DNA of 64,000 nt. Origin: Glomus cerebriforme. Taxonomy: Eukaryota; Glomeromycota; Glomeromycetes; Glomerales; Glomeraceae. Of this stretch, positions 1 through 11,722 are shown piece by piece; positions within the stretch are counted from its first letter, which is position 1, and each line of letters starts with the position of its first letter. The stretch covers positions 1 to 64,000 of the forward strand of contig QKYT01000037.1 in the NCBI GenBank assembly GCA_003550305.1, read 5' to 3'. The notes beneath the pieces are model-generated. The model did not search any database. It had not been told where the DNA came from and was given only the letters and a program-made list of their open reading frames with translations. A program made the translations under genes and the position numbers.

Positions 1-240
1 GATATTACTTATGATATTGTCCTAATGTCATTACATTTCCACTAGGAAGTCATAATTGTATCTCCATGTTATCATTAAAACAATCGTGGTGATATCATTC
101 CGATATTACTTATGATATCGTTCCAATGTCATTACGTTTGCGTTAAGAGAGTCGTATCTGTATCNTTACGTTATTATTTAAAAAATNNTGNTGATGTTAT
201 CACGATATCGTTATGATATCGTTATGATGCCGTTCAATTT
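1..240. repeat. Tandem repeat, about 101-102 bp unit, cut by the window edge
   Basis: Three copies begin at about 1, 102 and 204 with the core GATATTACTTATGATAT or a close variant. The first two continue with a shared segment that includes ATGTCATTAC. The third copy is short and turns into small GATATCGTTAT repeats. N bases at 164, 187-188 and 191 show poor sequence quality here. The array probably continues to the left of the window. No coding potential is seen. Confidence 0.75.
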
Positions 241-248
241 TAGATATT

Positions 249-1814
249 TCAGTAAAGAAGTGCAATATCAGATTTTTTGAAGAAAGCAGGCGTGAGTCTG
301 AATACATCCTTATCAATAGAGATAGACCATGTTTGTTTTAAAAGATTGCAAGCGGAGCTGCTAGAAGTAGTGAAGAAAATGTCTTTGGTCCCCGATTTAT
401 TGTTAGTGACGTGTTTGGATGGATGACAAAGGTAAAAGGTTTCACCTTTTAGGATAGATCTAATTGCTTTCTTTACCGTATCTAACTCTATATTAATTGG
501 AATATTGAGAATTTTAAATTCTCTACATGACACTTTGTCTCTGCCCATTCTATAATAAGTTTTAGGTATAAGTTTCATTCTTCCTGTGTGGTGGCCATGT
601 TTAAAATAATTTGCTATCTTAACTAGACCTTCATGTTTAGAGAATTTAACTATAACTGAAGAGACTGATTCAGTGGAACAGTAATTAACGCTGGAGAAGT
701 GATCAAATCATCGCATGTACAATTCAATAAAAGCGAGTAATTCTTCATGGTTTTTAATGGATGAGTCTAATTTGATGTCCTTCACAGCAATAAACCCATC
801 ATAAGTGTATTCCAATGGAGGGGATAATGTGTGTTGCGAGCGATTTGAGGAAGATTCTTCTGCTTTGATGCTCTTCAGGTATTCTTTTTTATGTTTAATG
901 GCTTTAATACTTTTGATGCATGGGTCTTTTTTGATGGCGACTTGTGCTCTTTGTATAACAACATGAGTATCAAAGGAAAGGGGACGAATCGAAGGATCAA
1001 TTTTTGAGAAAGATGTGTGGGATGGAGTGAATAAATGAGATTTATTTAAAATGCCTGTTGAAGTTAAGTGCGCCAGATATCAGGAAAATAACTGATTTTC
1101 TGATTGATTAGGACAGGACGCTAATAAATGAGTAGAATCTAATTGGTCAATTATCATGTCGATCGATTTGCTTACTATCTCGTTGAATGTGATATCCATA
1201 ATTTCTCTAAGAATCGAAGTTGAAAGTATTGAAACGTTGTCATTAGTCGTTAGTGTATCTGGGGGGGCTGTATCATATTCAGAGACGTCTACAAGCAAAT
1301 TCATGAAAACATGAGGCTGAACGACTTCAGTAGGGGCAACCATTTCAGTTTCGAGATCCTGTTTCAATTTCTTCATTTTCTTGTTGTTGGCCTTCTTAAT
1401 GAGAGTGTCATTTGTAGATGAAGTATTCATCAGAATGGATACATTTGACGGATAATCGGAGGCGACTGTGGATGACTGGTCGTTGTCATTATTATAATTA
1501 GTAGAAATATTGATTGGCTCAAGCAAGATAATGTTTTGCATCAGAGTGACCACATGAGCATCTGTATGGGGCAGTTCTGTTGTTACTGTGTTACTGGAGA
1601 AACAGGCACGTGGGTGTGATGAATGCGAGGTGATGTTGTTATTGTTGTTGTTAATATATAGGGCAGACAATTTAGAGTCAGACGTGTCAATGACTACATC
1701 ATCGACATGTTGTTTACTAGATTTAGAAGGGTCCTTTCCTTTCTTGGGTAGGCTTCCTAAAGGAGAAGGAATGTTATCGCATCTGTATTGATAAATCATA
1801 TATTCAATAATCAA
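249..1814 (-). pseudogene. Decayed transposon-type ORF with in-frame TGA stops
   Basis: One reading frame on the minus strand runs from the ATG at 1814 to 249, broken by TGA at 1080-1082 and 708-710 and ended by another TGA at 249-251. The pieces between stops read through in the same frame, so this was one protein of about 520 residues. The N-terminal half is low in complexity, rich in Asn, Ser and Thr, with a run of Asn residues. The C-terminal half has basic, better-ordered sequence, including MGRDKVSCREFKILNIPI. I infer a gag-like or ORF1-like protein from a transposon because of its repeat-rich surroundings and decay. No catalytic domain is recognised, so the family is uncertain. A host gene of unknown function that has been lost is the alternative. 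Confidence 0.5.
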
Positions 1815-2943
1815 AACTCTCTTACTCTAAACTCAATAACAGTTCACCGTTCCCTAGTAATACTTTGTAAATGTTATAATCTGTAAATATTATAAAGTAC
1901 TCTAACTATAATACTTTAAAAAAGTTACAATTTGTAAATATTATGAAGTGCTTTGATTATAATATCTATGATTCATAAATATGAGGTACTTTACCATAAA
2001 TTTACATAGTTTTTATGATTTATAAGTTTTACAAAACCCTTTGTACTAAAAAATTTTCTAATATAATATGTATTATTTGAAATTTTATTTTAAAACCTTC
2101 TTTTTTACTATAATTTTTATATAAATTAGTTTTTTTAAAGATATGAAATTTTATATAATGTGATTATAAAGAATATAACTATATAAAGACCTAATTGTAT
2201 TTTTAAATCTAAATCAATAGTTATAAAAATATTCATTATATTATTTATATATAATAATAAATATATAAAATAAATATTTATTTTAAATAAAAGTTTTTTT
2301 TATATTAATATAAATAGCAAAATACTAAATAATTAAATATAAAGATATCAAATTGATATTAATTAAAATAATTAAAGTAACATATATTTAGAATATAAAA
2401 AAATAGAATAAATTAAAAATATTATATTATATGTAGAATATCTAAATAAATATTATTTAAAATATTAAAAAAAAAGTATGATAAAATTTTTTTTATTAAT
2501 ATATGTATAAGGATATTGATATGTATTGCCTTTGGCATTTGACGCTAGTGTCATGTAATTTGTGTTATCACGTGCATTAATATGGATAATATTAAAAATC
2601 ATATAATCATATATTTATATATATAAATCAAGCTTATCATTAAAACCTTTCCTATTCTCTTTTAATAATGTCATAATTACCCTCTTTATTCACTAATAAA
2701 AATGATTTTTTTTCATTAATTTTTATTCATTTTTATCTTCCAGTTACTAAATTTCTATATTATAACTATAGATTTTAATTTACATGAATCTTTAAGTCTT
2801 AATAATGTTAAAGGCTAATTTAGCACCCATTCCTTTATCTTTTCAGCAAGCATAAATGAAATAAGCATTACTATATCAAGGAAAACCAATTTTTTATAAT
2901 CAAGTAAGTTCATTTTATTGTAAATATTTTGGAGTTAACATAA
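1815..2943. other. AT-rich intergenic DNA
   Basis: No ORF, RNA gene or clear repeat family is seen. The stretch from about 1860 to 2500 is almost pure A and T with short homopolymers. A slightly more complex patch lies at 2520-2580 and may be part of an old mobile element. Confidence 0.6.
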
Positions 2944-3135
2944 GGTTGGGATTAGAATTAGGATTGGAATTAGTATTAGGATTAGGGTTAGGATTAGGAT
3001 TAGGGTCAGGATGAATTAGGATTAAGATTAGAGTTAGGATTAGGATTAGGATTAGGGTCAGAATTAGGGTTCAGATTAGAGTCAGGATTAGGATTAGAAT
3101 CAGGATTAGTGTTAGAATTAGTGTTTACATCAGAA
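2944..3135 (+). repeat. Degenerate telomere-like GGATTA array
   Basis: About 190 bases are built almost only from six-base units GGATTA, GGGTTA, GAATTA and GGGTCA, in the same direction throughout. The units resemble the fungal telomere repeat TTAGGG, but they are mixed and mutated. The array is flanked on both sides by ordinary AT-rich DNA. It is therefore an interstitial satellite and not a chromosome end. Confidence 0.8.
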
Positions 3136-4550
3136 TTAGTTTTTTAAAAGAACAAAACTTAAAATTATCATATGTATTATACTTATCTATAATATTTTTT
3201 ATTTTAAAATATATTATAAAGCATATTATATTATTTAAAGTGTATTATAAATTATATTACAGATAATGACGTAATCTTATGAAAACATGATTATGTGACA
3301 CTAATGGTGATCACTAGTGGCAGTAAATAGCAAACTTATATTTATAATTATTAATAATTTTAATTCTTAGAGATTTCTTAAATATAATAAATAATAATAA
3401 TAAATATAATGAAAATTGTATTAGAAAACATTTACTATAAAATTAAAATAAATAAAAAAAAAAATATATTAAATAACATTAGCAAAAATTATAATACATA
3501 TATCACAGAAATTAATATAATACTATTTTAATATAATCAAATTAAAAAACTAATTTAAAATAAATAAATCTTTGATTATCATAACTCTTCTAATGGTAAT
3601 TAAATATATTATATAATATTTTAATAAAAAATCTATAGTATAATATTTGAAATTCTGTATTTATATATTTTATTATATCCTATTATAAAGGATTAATAAA
3701 TTTATAATTTTATTATTATAATAATTTTCTAATATATTTAAATGCACTTTAATTATACTTGTAAAATAAATCTTTTATACTAATTAATTTTTTATTAATG
3801 AAATAATAATTTTTATTATAATGAATAATATCTAAAAATTTCTTTTTATCAAAAGTATTATTATTATTTACTATGTTCTAAACTTTTAAAGTTGCTAATA
3901 ATTCAGATCTTTTCTTATAATTTTTTGTAAGCTTATTGAATAATTATTGCATAGAAGTTTTTAAAGCTACATACATAGTATTTTGAAATCAAAAATCCCT
4001 ATAATTGTAGCATTGCATTTTAAATCATCTTTATATATTTTATAATATATATCCAATAAATTATATATGAATAAATGTCCTCTTGAAGTTATACTTTTTT
4101 GAAAAGTAATACTTATTATTTTTATGTTTGATTTATTATTACCTTAAAGATTTTTGATTAAGAGGTTTTTTTGCATTTTTTCATATAAAATTTCAACATT
4201 AATCAAGCTTAAAGTTATATTTTTTTTTGGATGAAAGAAACAAATATATTTGATTTATTATCTTGAAGATTTTTAATTAAGAAATCATTTTAAATTTCAG
4301 ATGCATTTACAAATTTTATATCAGATTTAAAAATACAAGGAAACCAACATTATAAGAATATTTACCATTTTAATCAAAGTGAGTTATTTATCTCGAAAAT
4401 CCTTGTAGTCAGGAATATAATGAATGAAGTAAAAGATTGAACAAAAAGGATATCTATATTTTCATCAATGATTAATTAAATAGAGGTTAGTAGGAATAAT
4501 TTCTTGCGTTCTTACCATAAATGTAGTTCTTGTGAATCCGTCGAAAATTA
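3136..4550. other. AT-rich intergenic DNA
   Basis: There is no gene that I can support. The segment 3265-3335 contains the palindrome-like TGATCACTAG and may be a transposon end. The rest is AT-rich with short direct and inverted runs. The last part is the 3' flank of ISY1. Confidence 0.6.
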
Positions 4551-5885
4551 TTATTTTTGTCCAACATCTTCTGACACATAACGATCAAGCATTTGACGTT
4601 TCCTTCTTCGCACTAAATACTCTTCAACTTCCTTTTGGGACGGCACAGCAACATGTGCTACATATTTATCTGAAGACGAATCAATATCCATTGAACTGTT
4701 CTCTATCTGTGAGATATCTTCTTTTTCCTTTTGTGACTTGTCTTTAGGCGATGTCTTATCTGGTATCTCCAGTGCTTCTGCAATTACTAAATTTATAATA
4801 AACAAAAATATTAAAATCATAATCTTTTAAATCTTAAAAATTTCGTGTACGAATTATGAATTTCATACCTTTATTTTCGATTTCGCGTTCATATTCTAAC
4901 AGCGTTCCATCTTCTTCATCCCTATAACCATAATAATCTGCATCTACATTTTTATATAAATCAAATCTCGTACGTTTTTGTGGAGAAGGAGCTATTTTTT
5001 AAAAAATATTGAAAATATAAATATATATATAATATAATATATTCTTATTTATAATATTAATAATATTAAATTAATTAATTATTATTACTAATTACCTTCT
5101 TGCTCAAATAATTCTCTTACTCCCGGTAAGTCTTTTGCTCTTCCAAAATACCTTTAAAATGGAGAAAAAATCATTAAAGTTAATTTTATTGAAGTATAAA
5201 AATGTTAATAAATCATAAATACATACTTGTAGCCTCTATTTCCTGGTACTTCCTTGCCTTCATGATCCAACATTTTTGGACCCACTCTCTAACAGAATGT
5301 TTTTAAAATTTAAATACATTTCAAATAAAACATGATAATTGAAATCTATTTACTTTATAATCTGGACCTCCTAGTTTTTTTATTTGATCATCCCAATGAC
5401 TCTTCTCTCTCATTAATTTGTTAATCTCGTCATTCAGATCTCTGATCTGATAGTCTGACAGACCAGCTACATAATTCAAAATTATAATTTAAAATTTAAA
5501 ATCAAATCAGATAAGTGCAAAAATAATAACTTACCATCCTGAATTTTTGACACTTTCCTAGAAATTTCTCTTATAATTTGTTGTCGCCATTTCTCCGCAT
5601 CTTTCACATTATTACAATCTGAAGCCAAATAAGGTCGACGTTCTTTTGGTTTTACTAACCCAAGTTGGACAGCCTGAGCTTCCCGAAATCGATAAAGCAT
5701 AGACCTTTAAAATTATAAGGGGGTAATGTATAATTATAATTTATTAAACAGAAAATAAGTTGATTTTAAGAAACCTACTGTGCTTTTTCCTCATTACGAG
5801 CCTTTACAAAGTTACATGATCAGTCAAACAATAACGTGCTGTCAAACAACTACTACATTTAAATACAATAGTTTGTACTTACCAT
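4551..5885 (-). CDS. ISY1: Pre-mRNA-splicing factor ISY1
   Basis: ISY1 is a nuclear spliceosome protein of the NineTeen complex that acts around the first catalytic step of splicing. Eight coding exons join in frame: 5885-5883, 5801-5779, 5704-5535, 5466-5354, 5288-5227, 5151-5096, 4991-4869 and 4777-4551. They total 777 nt, which is 258 residues. The product shows the family hallmarks: MARNEEKAQSMLYRFREAQ at the start, KERRPYLASDC, RDLNDEINKLMREK, LGGPDYKRVGPKMLDHEG, GNRGYKYFGRAKDLPGVREL, and AHVAVPSQKEVEEYLVRRR near the end. The first coding exon is the start codon alone, followed directly by a GTAAGT donor. The protein ends soon after the final conserved motif and is slightly shorter than the human form. 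It faces the PHD-finger gene across a 551-base shared upstream region. Confidence 0.96.
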
Positions 5886-6341
5886 TTTAAAGTTTTTCAA
5901 TCGATAAAAAGTTGCGATACAAGAATCTGAATTTTTTTTTATTGTTGACAAACGAATACGCAGTAAAGTTTAATTAAATATCGGTGATGTAATTATTTAA
6001 AGTTTCATGTCGTACGGAAAACACAGCAGTGAGCCATGTAGTCTGTGCCACAAAAAAACCAGCATCAACCGGATAGCTTGCACGACATGAAGGGGTTGAA
6101 GCTGTTTTTAGGTTTTTGTCATATTGTCTTTACTTAAAGAAGGCGTTCTTTGAACTTCTTTAGTTTAAGTTATTTATATATTTATAATGTAAATTATTTG
6201 ATTTGCTAAAAATCAATCTCACCTTCACTCACGTTTTTTAAACCTGATATGCTAATGATGCCAGTGATCATACGTATCGCTTTACCAACCATAAAATGGA
6301 TAGTAACTATGATAAGCCTTTTTTTTATGGACTCTTGGTTT

Positions 6342-6386
<45 letters not shown>

Positions 6387-6436
6387 GGTTTTTTTTTCTA
6401 CCACTTCTTCCAATGTTTTGAAAGAGTATTAGTGAA
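5886..6436. promoter_or_regulatory. Divergent upstream region of ISY1 and the PHD-finger gene
   Basis: There is no ORF of note. A run of 38 T spans 6344-6381 and is followed at once by ACACAG and then more T. This looks like a polypyrimidine tract plus 3' splice site, so the PHD-finger transcript may have a 5' UTR intron ending at about 6387. No TATA box is convincing. Confidence 0.45.
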
Positions 6437-9225
6437 ATGTCTCCCGTAGTAGAACTTTTGTTAGAATCTTCTCAAGACTCCATAAGCCAAGTAAAGAATT
6501 TGTCAGCAAGTGAATATAAACAAGAGAGCAAAAAAGAAATGCAGCAACAAAAACAAACAACTTCTTCGTTCAACATCATGTCAATGTTGAATCCTGTCCC
6601 ATCCCCTTCCTACAAGTCTTCGCTTTCAAAAATTTCGACTTTAGGATCTCCAGTACAACAAGAAACCCAAACGCACATGGTGTTGCCTCCTACTTCTTCC
6701 AGTACCCAACAATCTTTTTACAGTTCAGGAAATCTCCCACAATCCCCACAGACTTCAAGTCTTCCTTTAAATTTACTATTACCTCCGCCGTGCCCAGCTT
6801 TCCAGCCCCTTTCACCGCCTCCCACTTTTTCAAGCTCTGCCAACACACCAATTAACTTTGGTTATGGATATGCTTTTCATAAACAACAAAGTTTTCCTTT
6901 TAATAATGTTACAAATGTTACTCCTCTATCACAAGCAAACACTCGTTCAACCTCAATTTCGATAGCGAATACACCAACTACAATACAGTCTTCTCCCTCA
7001 CTTTTAATAAATAATAACTTGTCAATACAAACCCCTTCCACAAATTACAATTCAAGTCCTACCACAGTTAATCCTCCTATTTCACCTACGTCGTTAAGTC
7101 TCGATGGTCGAAAAACGGAGGTAATTTCTGTTGCTGTTGACGGTAATAACTACCACAACCTGCATAACAATAACGACAGTAATAATAATACCAGCACAAA
7201 TGTTGGTGTTACTACTGTTCGTAAAACTTCTATTCCTTCCGTCGATTCTAACGGAATACAATTAGAAGACCAGTCTAATAATATTGTGGAATACGCTACA
7301 AATCCAGTCCAAGAAGTTGAGTATTTAGAATATGGACCACCACTTTCTGCTACTAATATAGAGATGGAGGAGGAAGAAGAAGAAACACACTTTGTCTCTG
7401 GTTTAGACCAACTAGCTAGTACAGCTCTCAATGAACTTCAAAACATGAAAAGAAAAGAAATGGAAACGAGCGAAGCCGGATCAGGCGATGAAGTGAATTT
7501 TCATTCGGACCAAGAACTCGATTCTCTTCCAGCTTCTCCGTTCGTCGAACGCTCTTTTACACCCATAAAGACATTTGTGTCACCATCATATGAAAGTACT
7601 ACAGGAAGCACACCTGCGCCGCCTCAAACGGACTCCGAGTTTCCGCAGTATGAATATGATGACCATGAAGCAGCATTATTTGGCGAAACAACTGAAACGG
7701 ATAGCGATAGTGGTAGCTTAGTAGAAGAAACTACAGCTACTAAAGTTATCACTAAACATGTCAAGAAAAATAAAAGTAAGAAAAGTTTAAAGAATAAAGG
7801 TAAAGGGAAGGATCGACAAATTAAAAATCGTAAATATAAAATAAAACGAGAAGATCATGAAGTAATATCATCGGATGATGATAAAACACGAAAACGTAAG
7901 CCTACGACTAAGCGACCGAGATCAGCTCCACTAAAAAGGAAGGCCACTTCTCAATCTGTTCTTGGCAATAATAAGAATAAGAGACTTAAAAAATCATCAT
8001 CTCCACATACTCATTCAATAACTACTTCCAATAATTCAAGCATTAATAATTCTCCACGTTTGCAACCTCAAGTTGAGACAAAAATTGTTGATAATGTAAT
8101 GGTTAATAATTTTATGAATATCGACAAAGTTGACAAAGTTGATCAAAAAATGCAACTTTACTGTATATGTAGATCATCCGATGGTGAATCATTTATGATC
8201 GAATGTGACAATTGTGATGAATGGTACCATGGTGCATGTGTTAACATATCACGAGAGGAATCACAGATGGTCGACAAGTATTATTGTCCGAATTGTGCAG
8301 GTATTGTAACTTATTAACAGTAATTTTGTATTTTTATTTAAAACTTGGTTTATTTTTAACGATTATTGATTTTCCCCTCCTTAAAGAATTAGGGTATAAA
8401 ACGTCATGGAAACCCGAAAAATGTAAATATCCACCTTGTAAAAAACCAGCAAGGTTTGTAAAAACCAAGTTCTGTTCAATTAAATGTGGTTTATCATGGA
8501 ACCGAGAACTTTTGAAAAAGGAAGAAAGACTTGCAAAAATGGGCAAGTTATTAAAACAAAAAATCAAGGACAATAAAGATAAAAAAAGCCGTGTTAAGCG
8601 AAATGTAACAAATCGTTCCGGTCAATTAGAAGATAGTGAACATTTGAAAAAAATTTCCAAACGGAAAAATTCAATAAAAAAAGAACTTGAAACCATTGAC
8701 AAACGTAATAAAATAACAATAAGAGGTTCAGAAAAGTCTCATAGTGATAGTGAACAAGATAATAGCGATGGATCAACAACACAAGTACCCTGCGAATTTG
8801 ATAAACAATCCGAAAGTGATGTTAATATTCGCAATGGGCAAATTTGTGGATACAATATACGTTTGGATTGGATTGATAATGAAGTCGAAGAAAGAATTGA
8901 AGGTGCTGAGGAGGTCTGTACTACACCAAAGGGAAAATGTAAAAAGCATGTTAGTTGGCAAAGACGACGAAGTATTCAGATCGAGTTAATGAAAATGAAC
9001 AAGGTTAGTCTTATAGAATTTAATACATTAATCCTTTTGTAAGTATAGAAAGTCATAAATCTAACGAAAACGAACATTTCTATTATAAAATAGGTTGAAA
9101 GACTTGATGAACTTAATGAACAAAAAAAACTCATCAAGGCACGCATGAAAAAGCGAACCGATATGCGTGACGCATTCACAAACCAAACTATCGATCATAC
9201 AACGAGCGAAAAGAAGAGCAAATGA
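6437..9225 (+). CDS. PHD-finger protein, Spp1/CXXC1-like subunit of Set1C/COMPASS
   Basis: This family reads H3K4 methylation and anchors the Set1 methyltransferase complex to chromatin. Exons are 6437-8300, 8387-9003 and 9094-9225, joining in frame to 870 residues. The first 560 residues are low in complexity (Ser, Thr, Pro, Asn) followed by a Lys-rich stretch. The PHD finger follows, from about residue 575: CICRSSDGESFMIECDNCDE, then WYHGAC and YYCPNCA, with the full C4HC3 set. After it come a second zinc-type motif (CKYPPCKKPARF with CSIKCG), the motif ICGYNIRLDW, CKKHVSWQRRRSIQIEL and a basic coiled-coil-like tail, an order seen in fungal Spp1/Cps40 proteins. It is much longer at the N terminus than yeast Spp1. 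The 3' end is doubtful: another frame stays open from about 9184 past the TGA at 9223, so the true C terminus may differ. Confidence 0.85.
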
Positions 9226-10311
9226 AAAATGGACTAAACAATGTTCATTGTTATGATTCGACTAAAGGTCGAGGTATATATACACACACATACACATACA
9301 CATTAAAAAACAAAAAGTACATTGTTAAGTGCAGCAATAACGGGTCAGGAATGAAAAAATTTTATAACCACTCCATGCAAAAAAGCATCACGAGAACTAT
9401 AGAAAAATGAAATTATTAGCGGTGGTTAATTTTTTTTTAGAGTAAAAATCAATTTTTTTTTCAAAAATTGTAATGTAAATTTATCTTTTTTTTTTTTTNT
9501 TTAGCAACACGGCTAATTGTAAAAAATTGGGTTGTAAATTTGTTTAAAGAAACAAGTATTTTTTTTTTTTTTAAAAAAAAAACGAAATACGATTACAAAA
9601 AAAAATATTACTTTTAAAATAACATTCGCATAAAAAAAAAAATGCGAAATAAAATAAATTCAATTTGTATTTATTTATGCATCAATGTAAATTCACAACT
9701 TATTTTATTTTTGGTAATCCATGAAAGATGCTATATAAACCGATAAAAATAAGTAACAAATTAATGTAAAGAATCCGGTTTGGTAGAACGCCTTATTGTT
9801 GTTCCCAATGTAGTCTAGTCATATTGGAACAAATAATATAAAAACGCGGGAAATTTTTCTCGAATTTAAAAAGCGAATCAATAAGCCTAATACTAATATA
9901 GTATATTTTACGGAATTATTTTAAATGCATTTATCTGTTATAAATATACGAATATAAATATAGGCTTAGGCTTAATTCCAGCAGAACTTACGATCACCAT
10001 TATAAATGAGAGAATTTGTGGTCAATCGGATCAATTTGTCCGGTTTTTCCATTTTTAATAAAATAAAAAAAAAAAACAATTAAAAATATCATTATTTACA
10101 TTAAATTTTTTCTGTTGTTTCTTTTCCTTTTTTTATTTTTTTATTTTATTTTATTTTGAGGCACTGAAGACATTGATTATATAAATACTCACCATATTTC
10201 CTTGATCAATCAAGCTGAGTTATCATTTTACATATCATATTTATTTTATTTTATATATAATTATATTTATATACAGTATATATACAAGTATATATATATA
10301 TAATATTTTCG
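9226..10311. other. Intergenic: 3' flank of PHD gene and upstream region of kinase
   Basis: A possible extra coding stretch of the PHD gene runs to about 9410. Beyond this the DNA is AT-rich with many A and T runs and an N at 9499. A TA-dinucleotide-rich stretch at 10255-10302 lies just before the kinase start. No RNA gene was recognised. Confidence 0.5.
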
Positions 10312-11568
10312 ATGAAGAATAATAAAAAAACCATTTTATCTTCAAAAGAAATATCATGTTCAACATTAACCATATCACAAAGATTTCAAGATTTTAGTAG
10401 TGGATCGGAACAACTTGATGAATATTTAAAAAGTACTCAAAAACTTAATAAAATAAATCCAAGAAATTTACCAATATTTTTTATACCATATAATGAATTT
10501 GGGGAATTAAAAATGTTAAAAAAAGGTGGAGAAGGGATTATATATATATCAGAATGGAAAAATGGTATAAATGGTTTAGGAACAGAAACAATAGCATTAA
10601 AAGCTTTATTTGATAAATTTAATATGAAAAAATTTATTAATGAATTAGATTTATTAATAAAACTTTATGGTACATATATTCCACAAGTTTACGGAGTTAC
10701 CAAAGATTTAAATGATAATTATATGATTGTAATGGAATATGCCGAAAATGGTGATTTAAAACAATATCTTTCTAATAATTATAATAATCTTAGTTTAAAA
10801 GATAAATTACGTATATTGAAAGAAATTATATTATCTATAAAAGATATTCATTCAGCTGGTTTGATTCATGGTGACTTACATTCTGGTAATATATTAAGAG
10901 GTAAAACTTCTTTTTATGTATCAGATTTAGGTCTATGTCGTCCTTATACATTAGAATCAAATAAGGAAATAATTTATGGTGTACCGCCTTATGTTGCTCC
11001 TGAAGTTTTTTTGGGTAAACGTTATGGTCCTGAAGCTGATATTTATGGTTTTAGTATGATTGCTTGGGAAATTCTTAGTGGTAAAAAAGTTTATGATAAT
11101 TGTCCTCATGATTTTGATTTAATACAATTAATTATTACTAATGGAAAAAGACCTCCTCCCATTAATGATACACCTTTAGAATTATGGGATTTAATTCAAT
11201 CTTGTTGGAATAAAGATTATACTAAAAGACCAAAAGCAAAAGAAATATATTCTACATTGGTTAAATGGTTATTAATTGATAAAATTTATGAAATTTGGGA
11301 GAATGATTTAAAAAATGGAATTACCGAAAAATTTATAAATGCGGCGGATGAGTCTGATGATGATTTTTTAGGTAGTGATATTAACAACAACAAACAACTT
11401 ACAGTTTCCAATCCATTTTCTATTCATGATAGAAATTCTTCTGGTACTATAAGTAGGAATACTAGTAGTGTAATTAGCAATAATCTTTCTGAACATGATG
11501 AAAATGAAGATTATATATCTAATCAAATTGATTTTACCATTCCCGATAATTTATCAGTTATAGAATAA
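10312..11568 (+). CDS. Intronless tyrosine-kinase-like protein kinase, Glomeromycota-expanded type
   Basis: The 418-residue protein is predicted to be a cytosolic kinase of the TKL type that is greatly expanded in Rhizophagus. A leader of about 60 residues precedes the domain. Visible parts are a glycine loop KGGEGIIYIS (71-80), the ATP lysine in IALKAL (K97), the catalytic loop HGDLHSGN (186-193, Asp188 and Asn193 kept), the metal-binding motif as DLG at 205-207 instead of DFG, the activation segment IYGVPPYVAPE (221-231), and DIYGFSMIAWE. The loop has HGD in place of HRD, which is common in this family and does not remove the catalytic aspartate. The C-terminal 90 residues are Ser, Asn and Asp-rich and contain no Sel1 repeats. 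The gene has no introns and a very AT-rich codon choice. Substrate and pathway are unknown. Confidence 0.9.
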   Translation: MKNNKKTILSSKEISCSTLTISQRFQDFSSGSEQLDEYLKSTQKLNKINPRNLPIFFIPYNEFGELKMLKKGGEGIIYISEWKNGINGLGTETIALKALFDKFNMKKFINELDLLIKLYGTYIPQVYGVTKDLNDNYMIVMEYAENGDLKQYLSNNYNNLSLKDKLRILKEIILSIKDIHSAGLIHGDLHSGNILRGKTSFYVSDLGLCRPYTLESNKEIIYGVPPYVAPEVFLGKRYGPEADIYGFSMIAWEILSGKKVYDNCPHDFDLIQLIITNGKRPPPINDTPLELWDLIQSCWNKDYTKRPKAKEIYSTLVKWLLIDKIYEIWENDLKNGITEKFINAADESDDDFLGSDINNNKQLTVSNPFSIHDRNSSGTISRNTSSVISNNLSEHDENEDYISNQIDFTIPDNLSVIE

Positions 11569-11722
11569 TTAAATGTTTGTATTTAGAAATTTCGTATTTA
11601 GAAATTTTATAATATTTCAAACTTATTTATATTTATTAAATTTATTGGATGATGAAATGTTAATATAATAATACTTACTATATCAGAAAAATATAAATAA
11701 ATGTCTTAAATGGCTATTCTCT

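Noticed and set aside
249..1814. TGA recoding as an amino acid
   Set aside because: All conserved genes in the window use normal stops, and TGA is not read through elsewhere; decay is simpler.
2944..3135. A true chromosome end
   Set aside because: Units are degenerate and unique sequence continues on both sides.
2520..3345. Possible terminal inverted repeats flanking the telomere-like array (CTAGTGTCATG near 2545, CTAGTGATCAC near 3315 in reverse)
   Set aside because: By hand the alignment is only about two thirds identical over 20 bases, too weak in AT-rich DNA to claim an element.
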